From Pseudomonadota bacterium (lineage in GTDB: Bacteria; Pseudomonadota; Gammaproteobacteria; Burkholderiales; Burkholderiaceae_C), in contig JAFECU010000285.1 in NCBI GenBank assembly GCA_018242005.1, forward strand, positions 1 through 38,000: 38,000 bases of DNA. Direction: 5' to 3'. The notes beneath the pieces are model-generated. The model was given only the letters and a program-made list of their open reading frames with translations, did not search any database and was not told the DNA's origin. Positions 30,192-38,000 of this stretch are shown here, in pieces (positions within the stretch are counted from its first letter, which is position 1; each line of letters begins with the position of its first letter). A program made the position numbers and the translations under genes.

Positions 30192-30207
30192 GGCAAAAGG
30201 CGTGCCA
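30192..30207 (-). promoter_or_regulatory. Sigma-54 promoter of the regulator-relay operon
   Basis: On the minus strand this reads TGGCACGCCTTTTGCC, matching TGGCAYG-N4-TTGCW except at the last base, with correct GG-N10-GC spacing. The predicted start is near 30180, about 150 bases before the regulator start. No other gene lies in the 274-base gap 30033-30306. Confidence 0.78.
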
Positions 30208-30306
30208 GGCGTGGGTTGAATGTCCGCGATTTATGCTCGCAGCGCTTGTGTGGAAAGCGCCGCGCGCTATGGAAAAATGAGGCCATCAAGCCCGCGCGGA
30301 CAAGGC

Positions 30307-32451
30307 TTAGAACTGATAGCCCAGGTTGACCCCCGCCATCCACTGGCGCCCGGGCGCGGCCTCGTAGTAGCGGCCATTGCCTTCGTTGACGATGACGGAG
30401 CCTACATATTTCTTGTCGGCCAGGTTGTCGATGCGGGCAAAGGCGTTGAGCCTCCAAGGCCCCCATTGCCGGGTGTAGCCGGCGCTCAAGGCCAGCACGT
30501 CGTAGCCGGGGGCGAGGGTGGTGTTGCTGTCGTTCGCGGCAATGGCGCTGACATGGCGCCAATCGGCGCCCACGCGCCAATCGTTGTGGGGCCGCCAGTC
30601 CAGCCCTATGGCCGCCTGGGTGCGCGCCGTACCCGCAAGTCGCTTGCCCGCGGGCACGCAACTGCCCTTGCTGTCGCAAAAACCATCGCGCAGCTTGGCG
30701 TCCAGCACCGAGAGGGCCGCATTGAGCTGCCAGAGTGGAGACAGCCACAGCTGGGTGGCGAACTCCGCACCCTGGCGCCGCGTGCGCCCGGCGTTGCGGT
30801 AGGTGGACCGACCGCCGGTGTTGTCGGCGGTGACGATTTCGTTCCTGGTGTCGGTGTGGAACAGCGCCAACGACCATTGGCCACGCAGCGCATCGCCGGC
30901 AATGCGCTGACGCAGGCCGACTTCCACGCTGCTGGAGCTGGCCGGTTGAAGGCCGAAGTTCAGGCCCGGCAGGCCTCCCGGGCGGTAGGAGATCTCGTTG
31001 AACGTTGGCGTGTCCATGCCGCCGCCAAGCGAGGCGTAGACATGGGTGTTGGCGTTCAGCTCATGCTGCAGCGACAGCATGGGGAGCCAGCGCTGGTAGC
31101 GCGTGCTGCCGCTGTCGTCGCCATTGCCGGGGACGATGTAGCGGTCGCGCGAGATGAAGTGCACGTTGCTCCAGCGCAGTCCAGCGTCGAGCTTCCACCG
31201 CGGCGCAAAGGCCCAGCTGGCCTGCATGTAGGGGTCGGCATTGCTCAGCGTGTTGCGTTCGTTGCGGCGCAGTGCGCCCATTACGCCGAACTGGCTGCCC
31301 AGGAAGTTGTTGTAGCCCTGGCGGTCTTCCTCCACCATGTTGGCGGCCAGGCCCAGTACCAGGCTCAAGGGGCTGTCTGCGAGCCGCGTGTCATGCGCCC
31401 AGCGCAGGTCCACGCCGCCATAGTCGCGCCCCAGGTCGATCACGCCGCCGGCGCTGGTGGCGGGCTTTTGCGCCGCCACCGGCGTGGACTGGTACTGCGT
31501 GATGTGGCGCTGACCGACGTAGACCATGAGGCGCAGCGCGTTGCTTGCGTCCACACGGTTGTCGTAGGCCAGGCCCACCTGGGTCTGGCGCATGTACTTG
31601 CGCATATTGAAGTCCAGCGGCCCCTGCGCCGTGGCGCGCGGGTTGGTCGCCCATTCGGCGGGCGTGACGCCGCCGGGGTCCTTCGCATCCACGTCCACAT
31701 GGTTGGCCACCAGCATCAGGTGGCTGCCGTCGCTCGGGTCGGTGTCCAGGCGGGCGTTGAGCAGATTCTTGTCGGCCGCGCTCTGCGGGCGGAAACCATC
31801 GGTCAGGAAGCGGCTGGCACTGACCACGTAGCCCACGCCGCCCTGTTCGCCCTGGGCCTTGATGCCCAGTCGCTTCTGCCCGTTGCTGCCCATGGCGAAG
31901 CTGCCGTCCACGCGCGGGCGGCCCTCGCCGCGCTCGGTGTAGGCGTTGATGACGCCGCCCGAGGCGTTGCCGTACAGCGTGGAGTAGGGGCCGCGCAGCA
32001 CCTCGATGCGCTCTACCGACTGCAGGTCGATGTTGTTGGTCTGGCCCTGGCCGTCAGGCATGGTGGCGGGAATGCCATCGACGAATATCTGCACGCCGCG
32101 CACGCCGAAGGTGGAGCGCGCACCATGGCCGCGGATCGACAGCTGCAGATCCTGCGCATAGTTCTGGCGGTTCTGCAGCAGCAGGCCGGGCGTGCCGGAC
32201 AGCGATTCCGACAGGTTGACCTGCCACTGCCGGTCGCGCACCCGGTCGCCATCGACGATGGTGACCGCGGCCGGTGTGTAGTCCAGGGCAGACTGCACCA
32301 GGGTGCTGCGCACGGTGACATCGGGCAGGCTTGGAGGCGCCGGGGCGGCGCCGGTCTGGGCGCTGGCGCCGTGGGCCAGCGCCATCAGGCTGGCCAGGGT
32401 GGACAGGCGCAGGGGCCAGCCGGCGGATAGGCAGAGGCGGACGACATGCAT
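30307..32451 (-). CDS. pqqU: PqqU/YncD-like TonB-dependent receptor for PQQ
   Basis: A 714-residue outer-membrane receptor strongly similar by eye to E. coli YncD (PqqU), the TonB-dependent importer of PQQ. Shared stretches include 'TPAAVTIVDGDRVR', 'NLSESLSGTPGLLLQNRQNY', 'GIPATMPDGQGQTNNIDL', 'LRGPYSTLYGNASGGV', 'IVPGNGDDSG' and the end 'YVGSVIVNEGNGRYYE'. The signal peptide ends 'AHGASAQ', and the final residue is Phe as usual for barrel insertion. AAGGA is upstream of ATG 32451. No sigma-54 site was found before it, so it may be constitutive or controlled otherwise. The ligand assignment rests on this similarity. Confidence 0.9.
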   Translation of the reverse strand: MHVVRLCLSAGWPLRLSTLASLMALAHGASAQTGAAPAPPSLPDVTVRSTLVQSALDYTPAAVTIVDGDRVRDRQWQVNLSESLSGTPGLLLQNRQNYAQDLQLSIRGHGARSTFGVRGVQIFVDGIPATMPDGQGQTNNIDLQSVERIEVLRGPYSTLYGNASGGVINAYTERGEGRPRVDGSFAMGSNGQKRLGIKAQGEQGGVGYVVSASRFLTDGFRPQSAADKNLLNARLDTDPSDGSHLMLVANHVDVDAKDPGGVTPAEWATNPRATAQGPLDFNMRKYMRQTQVGLAYDNRVDASNALRLMVYVGQRHITQYQSTPVAAQKPATSAGGVIDLGRDYGGVDLRWAHDTRLADSPLSLVLGLAANMVEEDRQGYNNFLGSQFGVMGALRRNERNTLSNADPYMQASWAFAPRWKLDAGLRWSNVHFISRDRYIVPGNGDDSGSTRYQRWLPMLSLQHELNANTHVYASLGGGMDTPTFNEISYRPGGLPGLNFGLQPASSSSVEVGLRQRIAGDALRGQWSLALFHTDTRNEIVTADNTGGRSTYRNAGRTRRQGAEFATQLWLSPLWQLNAALSVLDAKLRDGFCDSKGSCVPAGKRLAGTARTQAAIGLDWRPHNDWRVGADWRHVSAIAANDSNTTLAPGYDVLALSAGYTRQWGPWRLNAFARIDNLADKKYVGSVIVNEGNGRYYEAAPGRQWMAGVNLGYQF

Positions 32452-32520
32452 GGAAGATCCTTCGCTTCACTGCGGTGAACGAGAAGCAGGGCGGCAATCG
32501 TCCCTTCACGCCCTGCCATG

Positions 32521-32561
32521 AAAAATCACCCGGCCCGCGGCGGCGCGCTGTGGGCCGGGTG
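32521..32561 (-). terminator. Terminator of the aldehyde dehydrogenase gene
   Basis: Arms CACCCGGCCC (32527-32536) and GGGCCGGGTG (32552-32561) pair perfectly; on the minus strand the stem is followed by ATTTTT. It lies 14 bases past the aldehyde dehydrogenase stop. Confidence 0.88.
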
Positions 32562-32574
32562 GCTGGCGGGACGC

Positions 32575-34101
32575 TTAGAAGAAGCCCAGCGCCTTGGGGT
32601 TGTAGCTCACCAGCAGGTTCTTGGTGTGCTGGTAGTTGGACAGGGCCAGCTTGTGGGTCTCGCGGCCGATGCCCGACTTCTTGTAGCCGCCAAAGGCCGC
32701 GTGCGCCGGGTACAGGTGATAGCAGTTGGTCCACACGCGGCCTGCCTGGATGGCGCGGCCCATGTGGTAGGCGACGCTGCCGTTGCGGCTCCAGACACCC
32801 GCGCCCAGGCCGTACTCGGTGTCGTTGGCGATCTGGATCGCGTCATCGACATCCTTGAAGGTGGTCACCGAGGCCACGGGGCCGAAGATTTCCTCCTGGA
32901 ACACGCGCATGTCGTTCTTGCCAAAGAGCAGCGTGGGCTTGATGAAGAAGCCGTCGTTGATCTCGCCGCCGGCGCGCAGGCGCTCGCCGCCGGTGAGGCA
33001 CTTGGCACCCTCGCCACGGCCGATGTCGATGTAGCCAAGAATGCGGTCGAGCTGCTGCTGCGACACCTGCGCGCCCACCATGGTGCTCTTGTCCAGCGGG
33101 TGGCCCTGCTTCATGGACTGCACACGCGCCACGGCGCGCTCCATGAAGCGGTCGTAGATGGATTCCTGCACCAGGATGCGCGACGGGCAGGTGCAGACCT
33201 CGCCCTGGTTGAGCGCGAACATGGCAAAACCCTCGAGGGCCTTGTCCAGGAACTCGTCGTCGGCGTCCAGCACGTCGGCAAAGAAGATGTTGGGGCTCTT
33301 GCCGCCCAGCTCCACGGTGGACGGAATCAGGTTGTCGGCCGCGGCGTGCAGGATGCGCTGGCCCACCGGGGTGGAGCCGGTGAAGGCGATTTTTGCGATG
33401 CGCTTGCTTGTCGCCAGGGCCTCGCCGGCCTCCTTGCCGAAGCCGTTGACGATGTTGACCACGCCCGGCGGCAGCAGGTCGGCGATCAGCTCCATCAGCA
33501 CCATGATGGAGGCAGGCGTCTGCTCGGCCGGTTTCATGACGACGGAGCAGCCGGCCGCCAGCGCGGGCGCGAGCTTCCAGCAGGCCATGAGGATGGGGAA
33601 GTTCCAGGGGATGATCTGGCCGACCACGCCCATGGGCTCATGGAAGTGGTAGGCCACGGTGTTGGCGTCGATCTCGGAGATCGCGCCTTCCTGGGCGCGT
33701 ATGCAGCCGGCAAAGTAGCGGAAATGGTCGATGCCCAGCGGCAGGTCGGCGGCCATGGTCTCGCGCAGGGGCTTGCCGTTGTCTATGGTCTCGGCAATGG
33801 CCAGCAGTTCCAGGTTCTGCTCCATGCGGTCGGCGATCTTGAGCAGCATGTTCGAGCGCTCGGTCACCGAGGTCTTGGCCCACTTGGCCTGGGCAGCGTG
33901 GGCCGCGTCCAGCGCCAGGTTGATGTCGGTGGCATCGGACTGGGCCACTTGGCAGAAGGGCTTGCCGGTAATCGGGGAGACATTGTTGAAGTAGCGCCCG
34001 GCCGCAGGCGCCACCCACTTGCCACCGATGAAGTTGTCGTACTTCTGGCGATAGGGGTACGAGATGTCGAGATTGAAGCGCTTGAGTTCGAACATGTCCA
34101 T
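32575..34101 (-). CDS. NAD-dependent aldehyde dehydrogenase (AcoD/ExaC-like)
   Basis: A 508-residue cytosolic ALDH that would oxidise the aldehyde made by the quinoprotein to the acid. Catalytic Glu264 is in 'VELGGKSPN' and Cys303 in '[11 protein letters not shown]'; the NAD-binding 'FTGSTPVGQ' and 'PWNFP' are clear. The N-terminus ('[21 protein letters not shown]') and 'CTCPSR' are typical of the AcoD/ExaC group of acetaldehyde-type enzymes. GGAG lies 7 bases before ATG 34101. A sigma-54-like site 58-73 bases upstream links it to the alcohol regulon. It is monocistronic with a strong terminator. Confidence 0.95.
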   Translation of the reverse strand: MDMFELKRFNLDISYPYRQKYDNFIGGKWVAPAAGRYFNNVSPITGKPFCQVAQSDATDINLALDAAHAAQAKWAKTSVTERSNMLLKIADRMEQNLELLAIAETIDNGKPLRETMAADLPLGIDHFRYFAGCIRAQEGAISEIDANTVAYHFHEPMGVVGQIIPWNFPILMACWKLAPALAAGCSVVMKPAEQTPASIMVLMELIADLLPPGVVNIVNGFGKEAGEALATSKRIAKIAFTGSTPVGQRILHAAADNLIPSTVELGGKSPNIFFADVLDADDEFLDKALEGFAMFALNQGEVCTCPSRILVQESIYDRFMERAVARVQSMKQGHPLDKSTMVGAQVSQQQLDRILGYIDIGRGEGAKCLTGGERLRAGGEINDGFFIKPTLLFGKNDMRVFQEEIFGPVASVTTFKDVDDAIQIANDTEYGLGAGVWSRNGSVAYHMGRAIQAGRVWTNCYHLYPAHAAFGGYKKSGIGRETHKLALSNYQHTKNLLVSYNPKALGFF

Positions 34102-34158
34102 GGTGGTCTCCTGAGTAAGGTTGTGGCCGGAGTGATTTGGCCGGCTGCCACAGGAGCA

Positions 34159-34174
34159 ATCAAGCTTCGTGCCA
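34159..34174 (-). promoter_or_regulatory. Probable sigma-54 promoter of the aldehyde dehydrogenase
   Basis: On the minus strand this reads TGGCACGAAGCTTGAT. The -24 half is perfect and the spacing correct, but the -12 half is TTGAT rather than TTGCW, so one key base differs. The predicted start is near 34147, leaving a 46-base leader. An inverted pair GTGACAC (34258-34264) and GTGTCAC (34302-34308) lies further upstream, reaching into the 3' end of the AraC-type gene, and could serve the activator. Confidence 0.65.
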
Positions 34175-34304
34175 AGCCGTTTGCATGGAGTGGATGGGTG
34201 TTTTGTAGCAACCGGCGGTGCCAACTGTTCCAGATTGGGCCAGTGGTGTGCAGGCCTGTGACACCGCTGCGGCGCCGTGGACCGCGTGGCCGGTTTGGAT
34301 CGTG

Positions 34305-35396
34305 TCACTTGGGGCGCTGCTGGAGCCGCGCCGCCCGTTGTCGGAACTCGCTGGGCGACTGCCCCGTCCAGCCCTTGAAGGCCCGCATGAAGCTCTTTTC
34401 GTTGGCAAAGCCCACCGTCTCTGCCACCTGCTTGATGGGCTGGCGCGTGCGCTGCAGCAGATCGATGGCGCGGGCGCTGCGCGCCTCGTCCTTGAGTGCC
34501 TGCAACGTCGCGCCTTCCTCCTTGAGCTGGCGGTGCAGCGTGCGCGTGGACAGGTGCAGCCGCCCGGCCAGTTGCCCGGCGTTGTGCGCGCTGCCCGGGT
34601 CCGTGGCCAGGATCTGGCGCACGCGCGCCACGAGCAGCCGGTCGCGCCGGTACTGGCGCACCGTGAGCGGCAGCGCGTGCTGCAGCATCTGCTTCATGGC
34701 GGCTTCGTCGCGTGTGAGGGGCAGGGCCAGGTAGCGCGCGTCGAAGTGCAGGGCCGCGCAGGGGGCGCCAAAGCGCGTGGGGCCGTCGAAGAGCACGGCG
34801 TAGGCCGGCGCATGGGGCGGCGCGTCAAACGGAAACTCGGCCGCCAGCACCGGCAGGCGCGAGTCTATGAACCAGCTCGCCAGGCCCAGCGCGTTGCGCA
34901 GCATGGACACCAGGCAGAACTCGCGCAGCGCGCCCAGCTCGCGCCGCTCGCTGATGGCCAGGCGGGCATGGTCGCCCGCGCTCGTCAGTTGCAGCAGGAT
35001 GTCGTCGGTGAGCAGCGCGTGGTGGCGGCACCAGCGCGCCAGCGCCAGCCCCAGCGTGGGCGCGCTCAGCGAGGCGCGTGCCAGCAGCCCATAGCTGCCC
35101 CAGGGCAGGCGGCGCGCGAACCAGCCCAGGGCCTCGTCGTCGAGCTCGCGCATGGCCGCGGCGGACAGGGTCTCGAACTGCCCGCTGCTCACGCGCGCCT
35201 CGCTGTCCCGCCATTGGTCTGGCGTGATTTGTGCCTGGCTCAAGGCCGCGCCGGGGTCCATGCCGCGCGCCCTGTAGGCCTGCACGATGGCCTGGACGAA
35301 CGCCATGGGCGTGGCGGCTATTGGGGTTGTGCTTGGGGCCGACTGGGGCGCGTCGAGGGTGGGCGCGGGGGGCGGGCGATGGGCGCTGTCGGACAT
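34305..35396 (-). CDS. AraC-family transcriptional regulator (Arabinose_bd-type N-terminus)
   Basis: A 363-residue regulator. An N-terminal domain of the Arabinose_bd type (about 30-230, with '[13 protein letters not shown]'-like and '[24 protein letters not shown]' segments) precedes a C-terminal double helix-turn-helix: '[20 protein letters not shown]' and '[21 protein letters not shown]' with '[10 protein letters not shown]'. These OruR/ArgR-like activators usually control a neighbouring catabolic operon. It is divergent from the acyl-CoA synthetase gene across 143 bases, so that operon is the likely target. ATG 35396 is chosen as the first start with family-like length; upstream in-frame codons overlap the promoter region. 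Confidence 0.9.
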   Translation of the reverse strand: MSDSAHRPPPAPTLDAPQSAPSTTPIAATPMAFVQAIVQAYRARGMDPGAALSQAQITPDQWRDSEARVSSGQFETLSAAAMRELDDEALGWFARRLPWGSYGLLARASLSAPTLGLALARWCRHHALLTDDILLQLTSAGDHARLAISERRELGALREFCLVSMLRNALGLASWFIDSRLPVLAAEFPFDAPPHAPAYAVLFDGPTRFGAPCAALHFDARYLALPLTRDEAAMKQMLQHALPLTVRQYRRDRLLVARVRQILATDPGSAHNAGQLAGRLHLSTRTLHRQLKEEGATLQALKDEARSARAIDLLQRTRQPIKQVAETVGFANEKSFMRAFKGWTGQSPSEFRQRAARLQQRPK

Positions 35397-35404
35397 GGCG
35401 CGAG

Positions 35405-35430
35405 TTTGCACATACGTGGCGCAATTTGCA
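35405..35430. promoter_or_regulatory. Direct TTTGCA repeats, 20 bases apart, possible AraC operator
   Basis: TTTGCA at 35405-35410 and 35425-35430 are spaced two helical turns apart, the arrangement AraC-type dimers prefer, in the divergent promoter between the regulator and the acyl-CoA synthetase. Six-base repeats can arise by chance. Confidence 0.4.
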
Positions 35431-35453
35431 ACCTTGCTGGCCCTTATCGGTGT

Positions 35454-35481
35454 TTGCCGAAAGCGCCCTGCGGCGTATGCT
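35454..35481 (+). promoter_or_regulatory. Possible sigma-70 promoter of the acyl-CoA synthetase operon
   Basis: TTGCCG (35454-35459) and TATGCT (35476-35481) with a 16-base spacer, about 60 bases before ATG 35540 and just downstream of the TTTGCA repeats. The match is moderate. Confidence 0.4.
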
Positions 35482-35539
35482 TTGGGCCCATCGCCAGATG
35501 GGCGCATGCCGCCCGTACGACCGCTCAGGAGATCAAGAA

Positions 35540-37248
<1,709 letters not shown>

Positions 37249-37252
<4 letters not shown>

Positions 37253-38000
37253 TTCTCGAATCACAACTCAATCCGCGCTCGGCGGACTTTCAGGCCAACG
37301 CTGCCGCCATGCACGCCGTGGTCGATGACCTGCGCGCCCATGTCGAGCGCGTGGCCCAGGGCGGCGGCGAGGCCGCGCGCGCCAAGCATGTGGCGCGCGG
37401 CAAGCTGCTGCCGCGCGAGCGCGTGGAGATGCTGCTCGACCCGGGCACGCCGTTTCTGGAGATCGCACCGCTGGCCGCGCTCAACATGTACGGCAACGAT
37501 GCGCCCGGCGCCGGCCTGATCGCGGGCATAGGCCGCGTCTCGGGCGTGGACTGCATGATCGTGTGCAACGACGCCACCGTGAAGGGCGGCACCTACTACC
37601 CGGTCACCGTCAAGAAGCACCTGCGCGCGCAGGAGATCGCCGAGCAGAACCACCTGCCCTGCATCTACCTGGTGGACTCGGGCGGCGCCAACCTGCCCAA
37701 CCAGGACGAGGTCTTCCCCGACCGCGACCACTTCGGCCGCATCTTCTACAACCAGGCCAACATGAGCGCCATGGGCCTGGCCCAGATCGCCGTGGTCATG
37801 GGCTCCTGCACGGCCGGCGGCGCCTATGTGCCGGCCATGAGCGACGAGACCATCATCGTCAAGAACCAGGGCACCATCTTCCTCGGCGGCCCGCCGCTGG
37901 TGAAGGCCGCCACGGGCGAGGTGGTGAGCAGCGAGGACCTGGGCGGTGGCGACGTGCACACGCGCCTGTCGGGCGTGGCCGACCACTTGGCGCAAAGCGA
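37249..38000 (+). CDS. Methylcrotonoyl-CoA carboxylase beta subunit (carboxyltransferase), 3' end off the window
   Basis: The first 250 residues of a biotin-dependent carboxyltransferase. '[25 protein letters not shown]', '[26 protein letters not shown]' and '[21 protein letters not shown]' are landmarks (each a part of longer conserved blocks), with '[15 protein letters not shown]' forming the oxyanion-hole region. The '[28 protein letters not shown]' stretch favours the MCC beta subunit over propionyl-CoA carboxylase. In leucine breakdown it carboxylates 3-methylcrotonyl-CoA. ATG 37249 overlaps the synthetase stop. The alpha (biotin) subunit is expected downstream, outside the window. Confidence 0.93.

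Noticed and set aside
30220-32430. Plus-strand open frame of 736 codons opposite the PqqU-like receptor
   Set aside because: Low-complexity Gly/Ala/Val/His composition and no domains; the opposite strand encodes a well-conserved TonB receptor.
34206-34222. A second sigma-54-like site on the minus strand (TGGCAC then TTGCT) upstream of the aldehyde dehydrogenase
   Set aside because: The spacing between GG and GC is one base too long (N11), which sigma-54 tolerates poorly; the site at 34159-34174 has correct spacing.

Overview
The window looks like chromosomal DNA of a high-GC betaproteobacterium, most likely a member of the Comamonadaceae (Acidovorax, Alicycliphilus or a relative). This is inferred from gene content, the small Trp-rich protein, the intergenic repeat types and codon bias; no rRNA or tRNA is present to confirm it. 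No insertion sequence, integrase, prophage, tRNA, rRNA or CRISPR array was seen.

Positions 1-14000 hold mostly housekeeping and signalling genes. These are a DUF2917 fragment, glmU with a soluble histidine kinase, the cbpA-cbpM co-chaperone pair, a small cytochrome c, a Trp-rich membrane protein and a YchJ-type protein. They are followed by a 7TM/PAS/GGDEF/EAL protein, a FeeM/GNAT-like acyltransferase, an orphan oligopeptide-type binding protein, a Cache-PAS-GGEEF cyclase and an overlapping HAD phosphatase.

Positions about 14000-34200 form a quinoprotein alcohol-oxidation island. It contains a PQQ alcohol dehydrogenase with the extra Asp that marks lanthanide-dependent enzymes, cytochrome c550 PedF, a XoxJ/MxaJ-like binding protein, a second small cytochrome c and a flavocytochrome c (FccAB-like) pair. 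It also has an orphan PqqD, two TonB receptors (one strongly resembling the PQQ importer PqqU/YncD), a cytochrome b561 and an aldehyde dehydrogenase. The 'quinoprotein relay' set is present too: a beta-propeller, an ABC-type binding protein, a SoxYZ-like carrier and a SoxH-like metallohydrolase. An AcoR-family sigma-54 activator sits inside the island.

The most informative non-coding signal is a set of five close matches to the sigma-54 -24/-12 promoter (TGGCAYG-N4-TTGCW). They lie in front of the small cytochrome c, pedF-xoxJ, the dehydrogenase, the regulator-led operon and the aldehyde dehydrogenase. This suggests one self-amplifying regulon: alcohol is oxidised in the periplasm by the Ln/PQQ enzyme, electrons pass to PedF and other cytochromes, and the aldehyde is oxidised in the cytosol. 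No pqqA, B, C or E is in the window, so cofactor import through the PqqU-like receptor is plausible.

Positions 34300-38000 hold an AraC-type regulator divergent from an acyl-CoA synthetase that is translationally coupled to the beta subunit of a methylcrotonoyl-CoA-type carboxylase. This looks like the start of a leucine/isovalerate (liu-like) catabolic operon, and it runs off the window.
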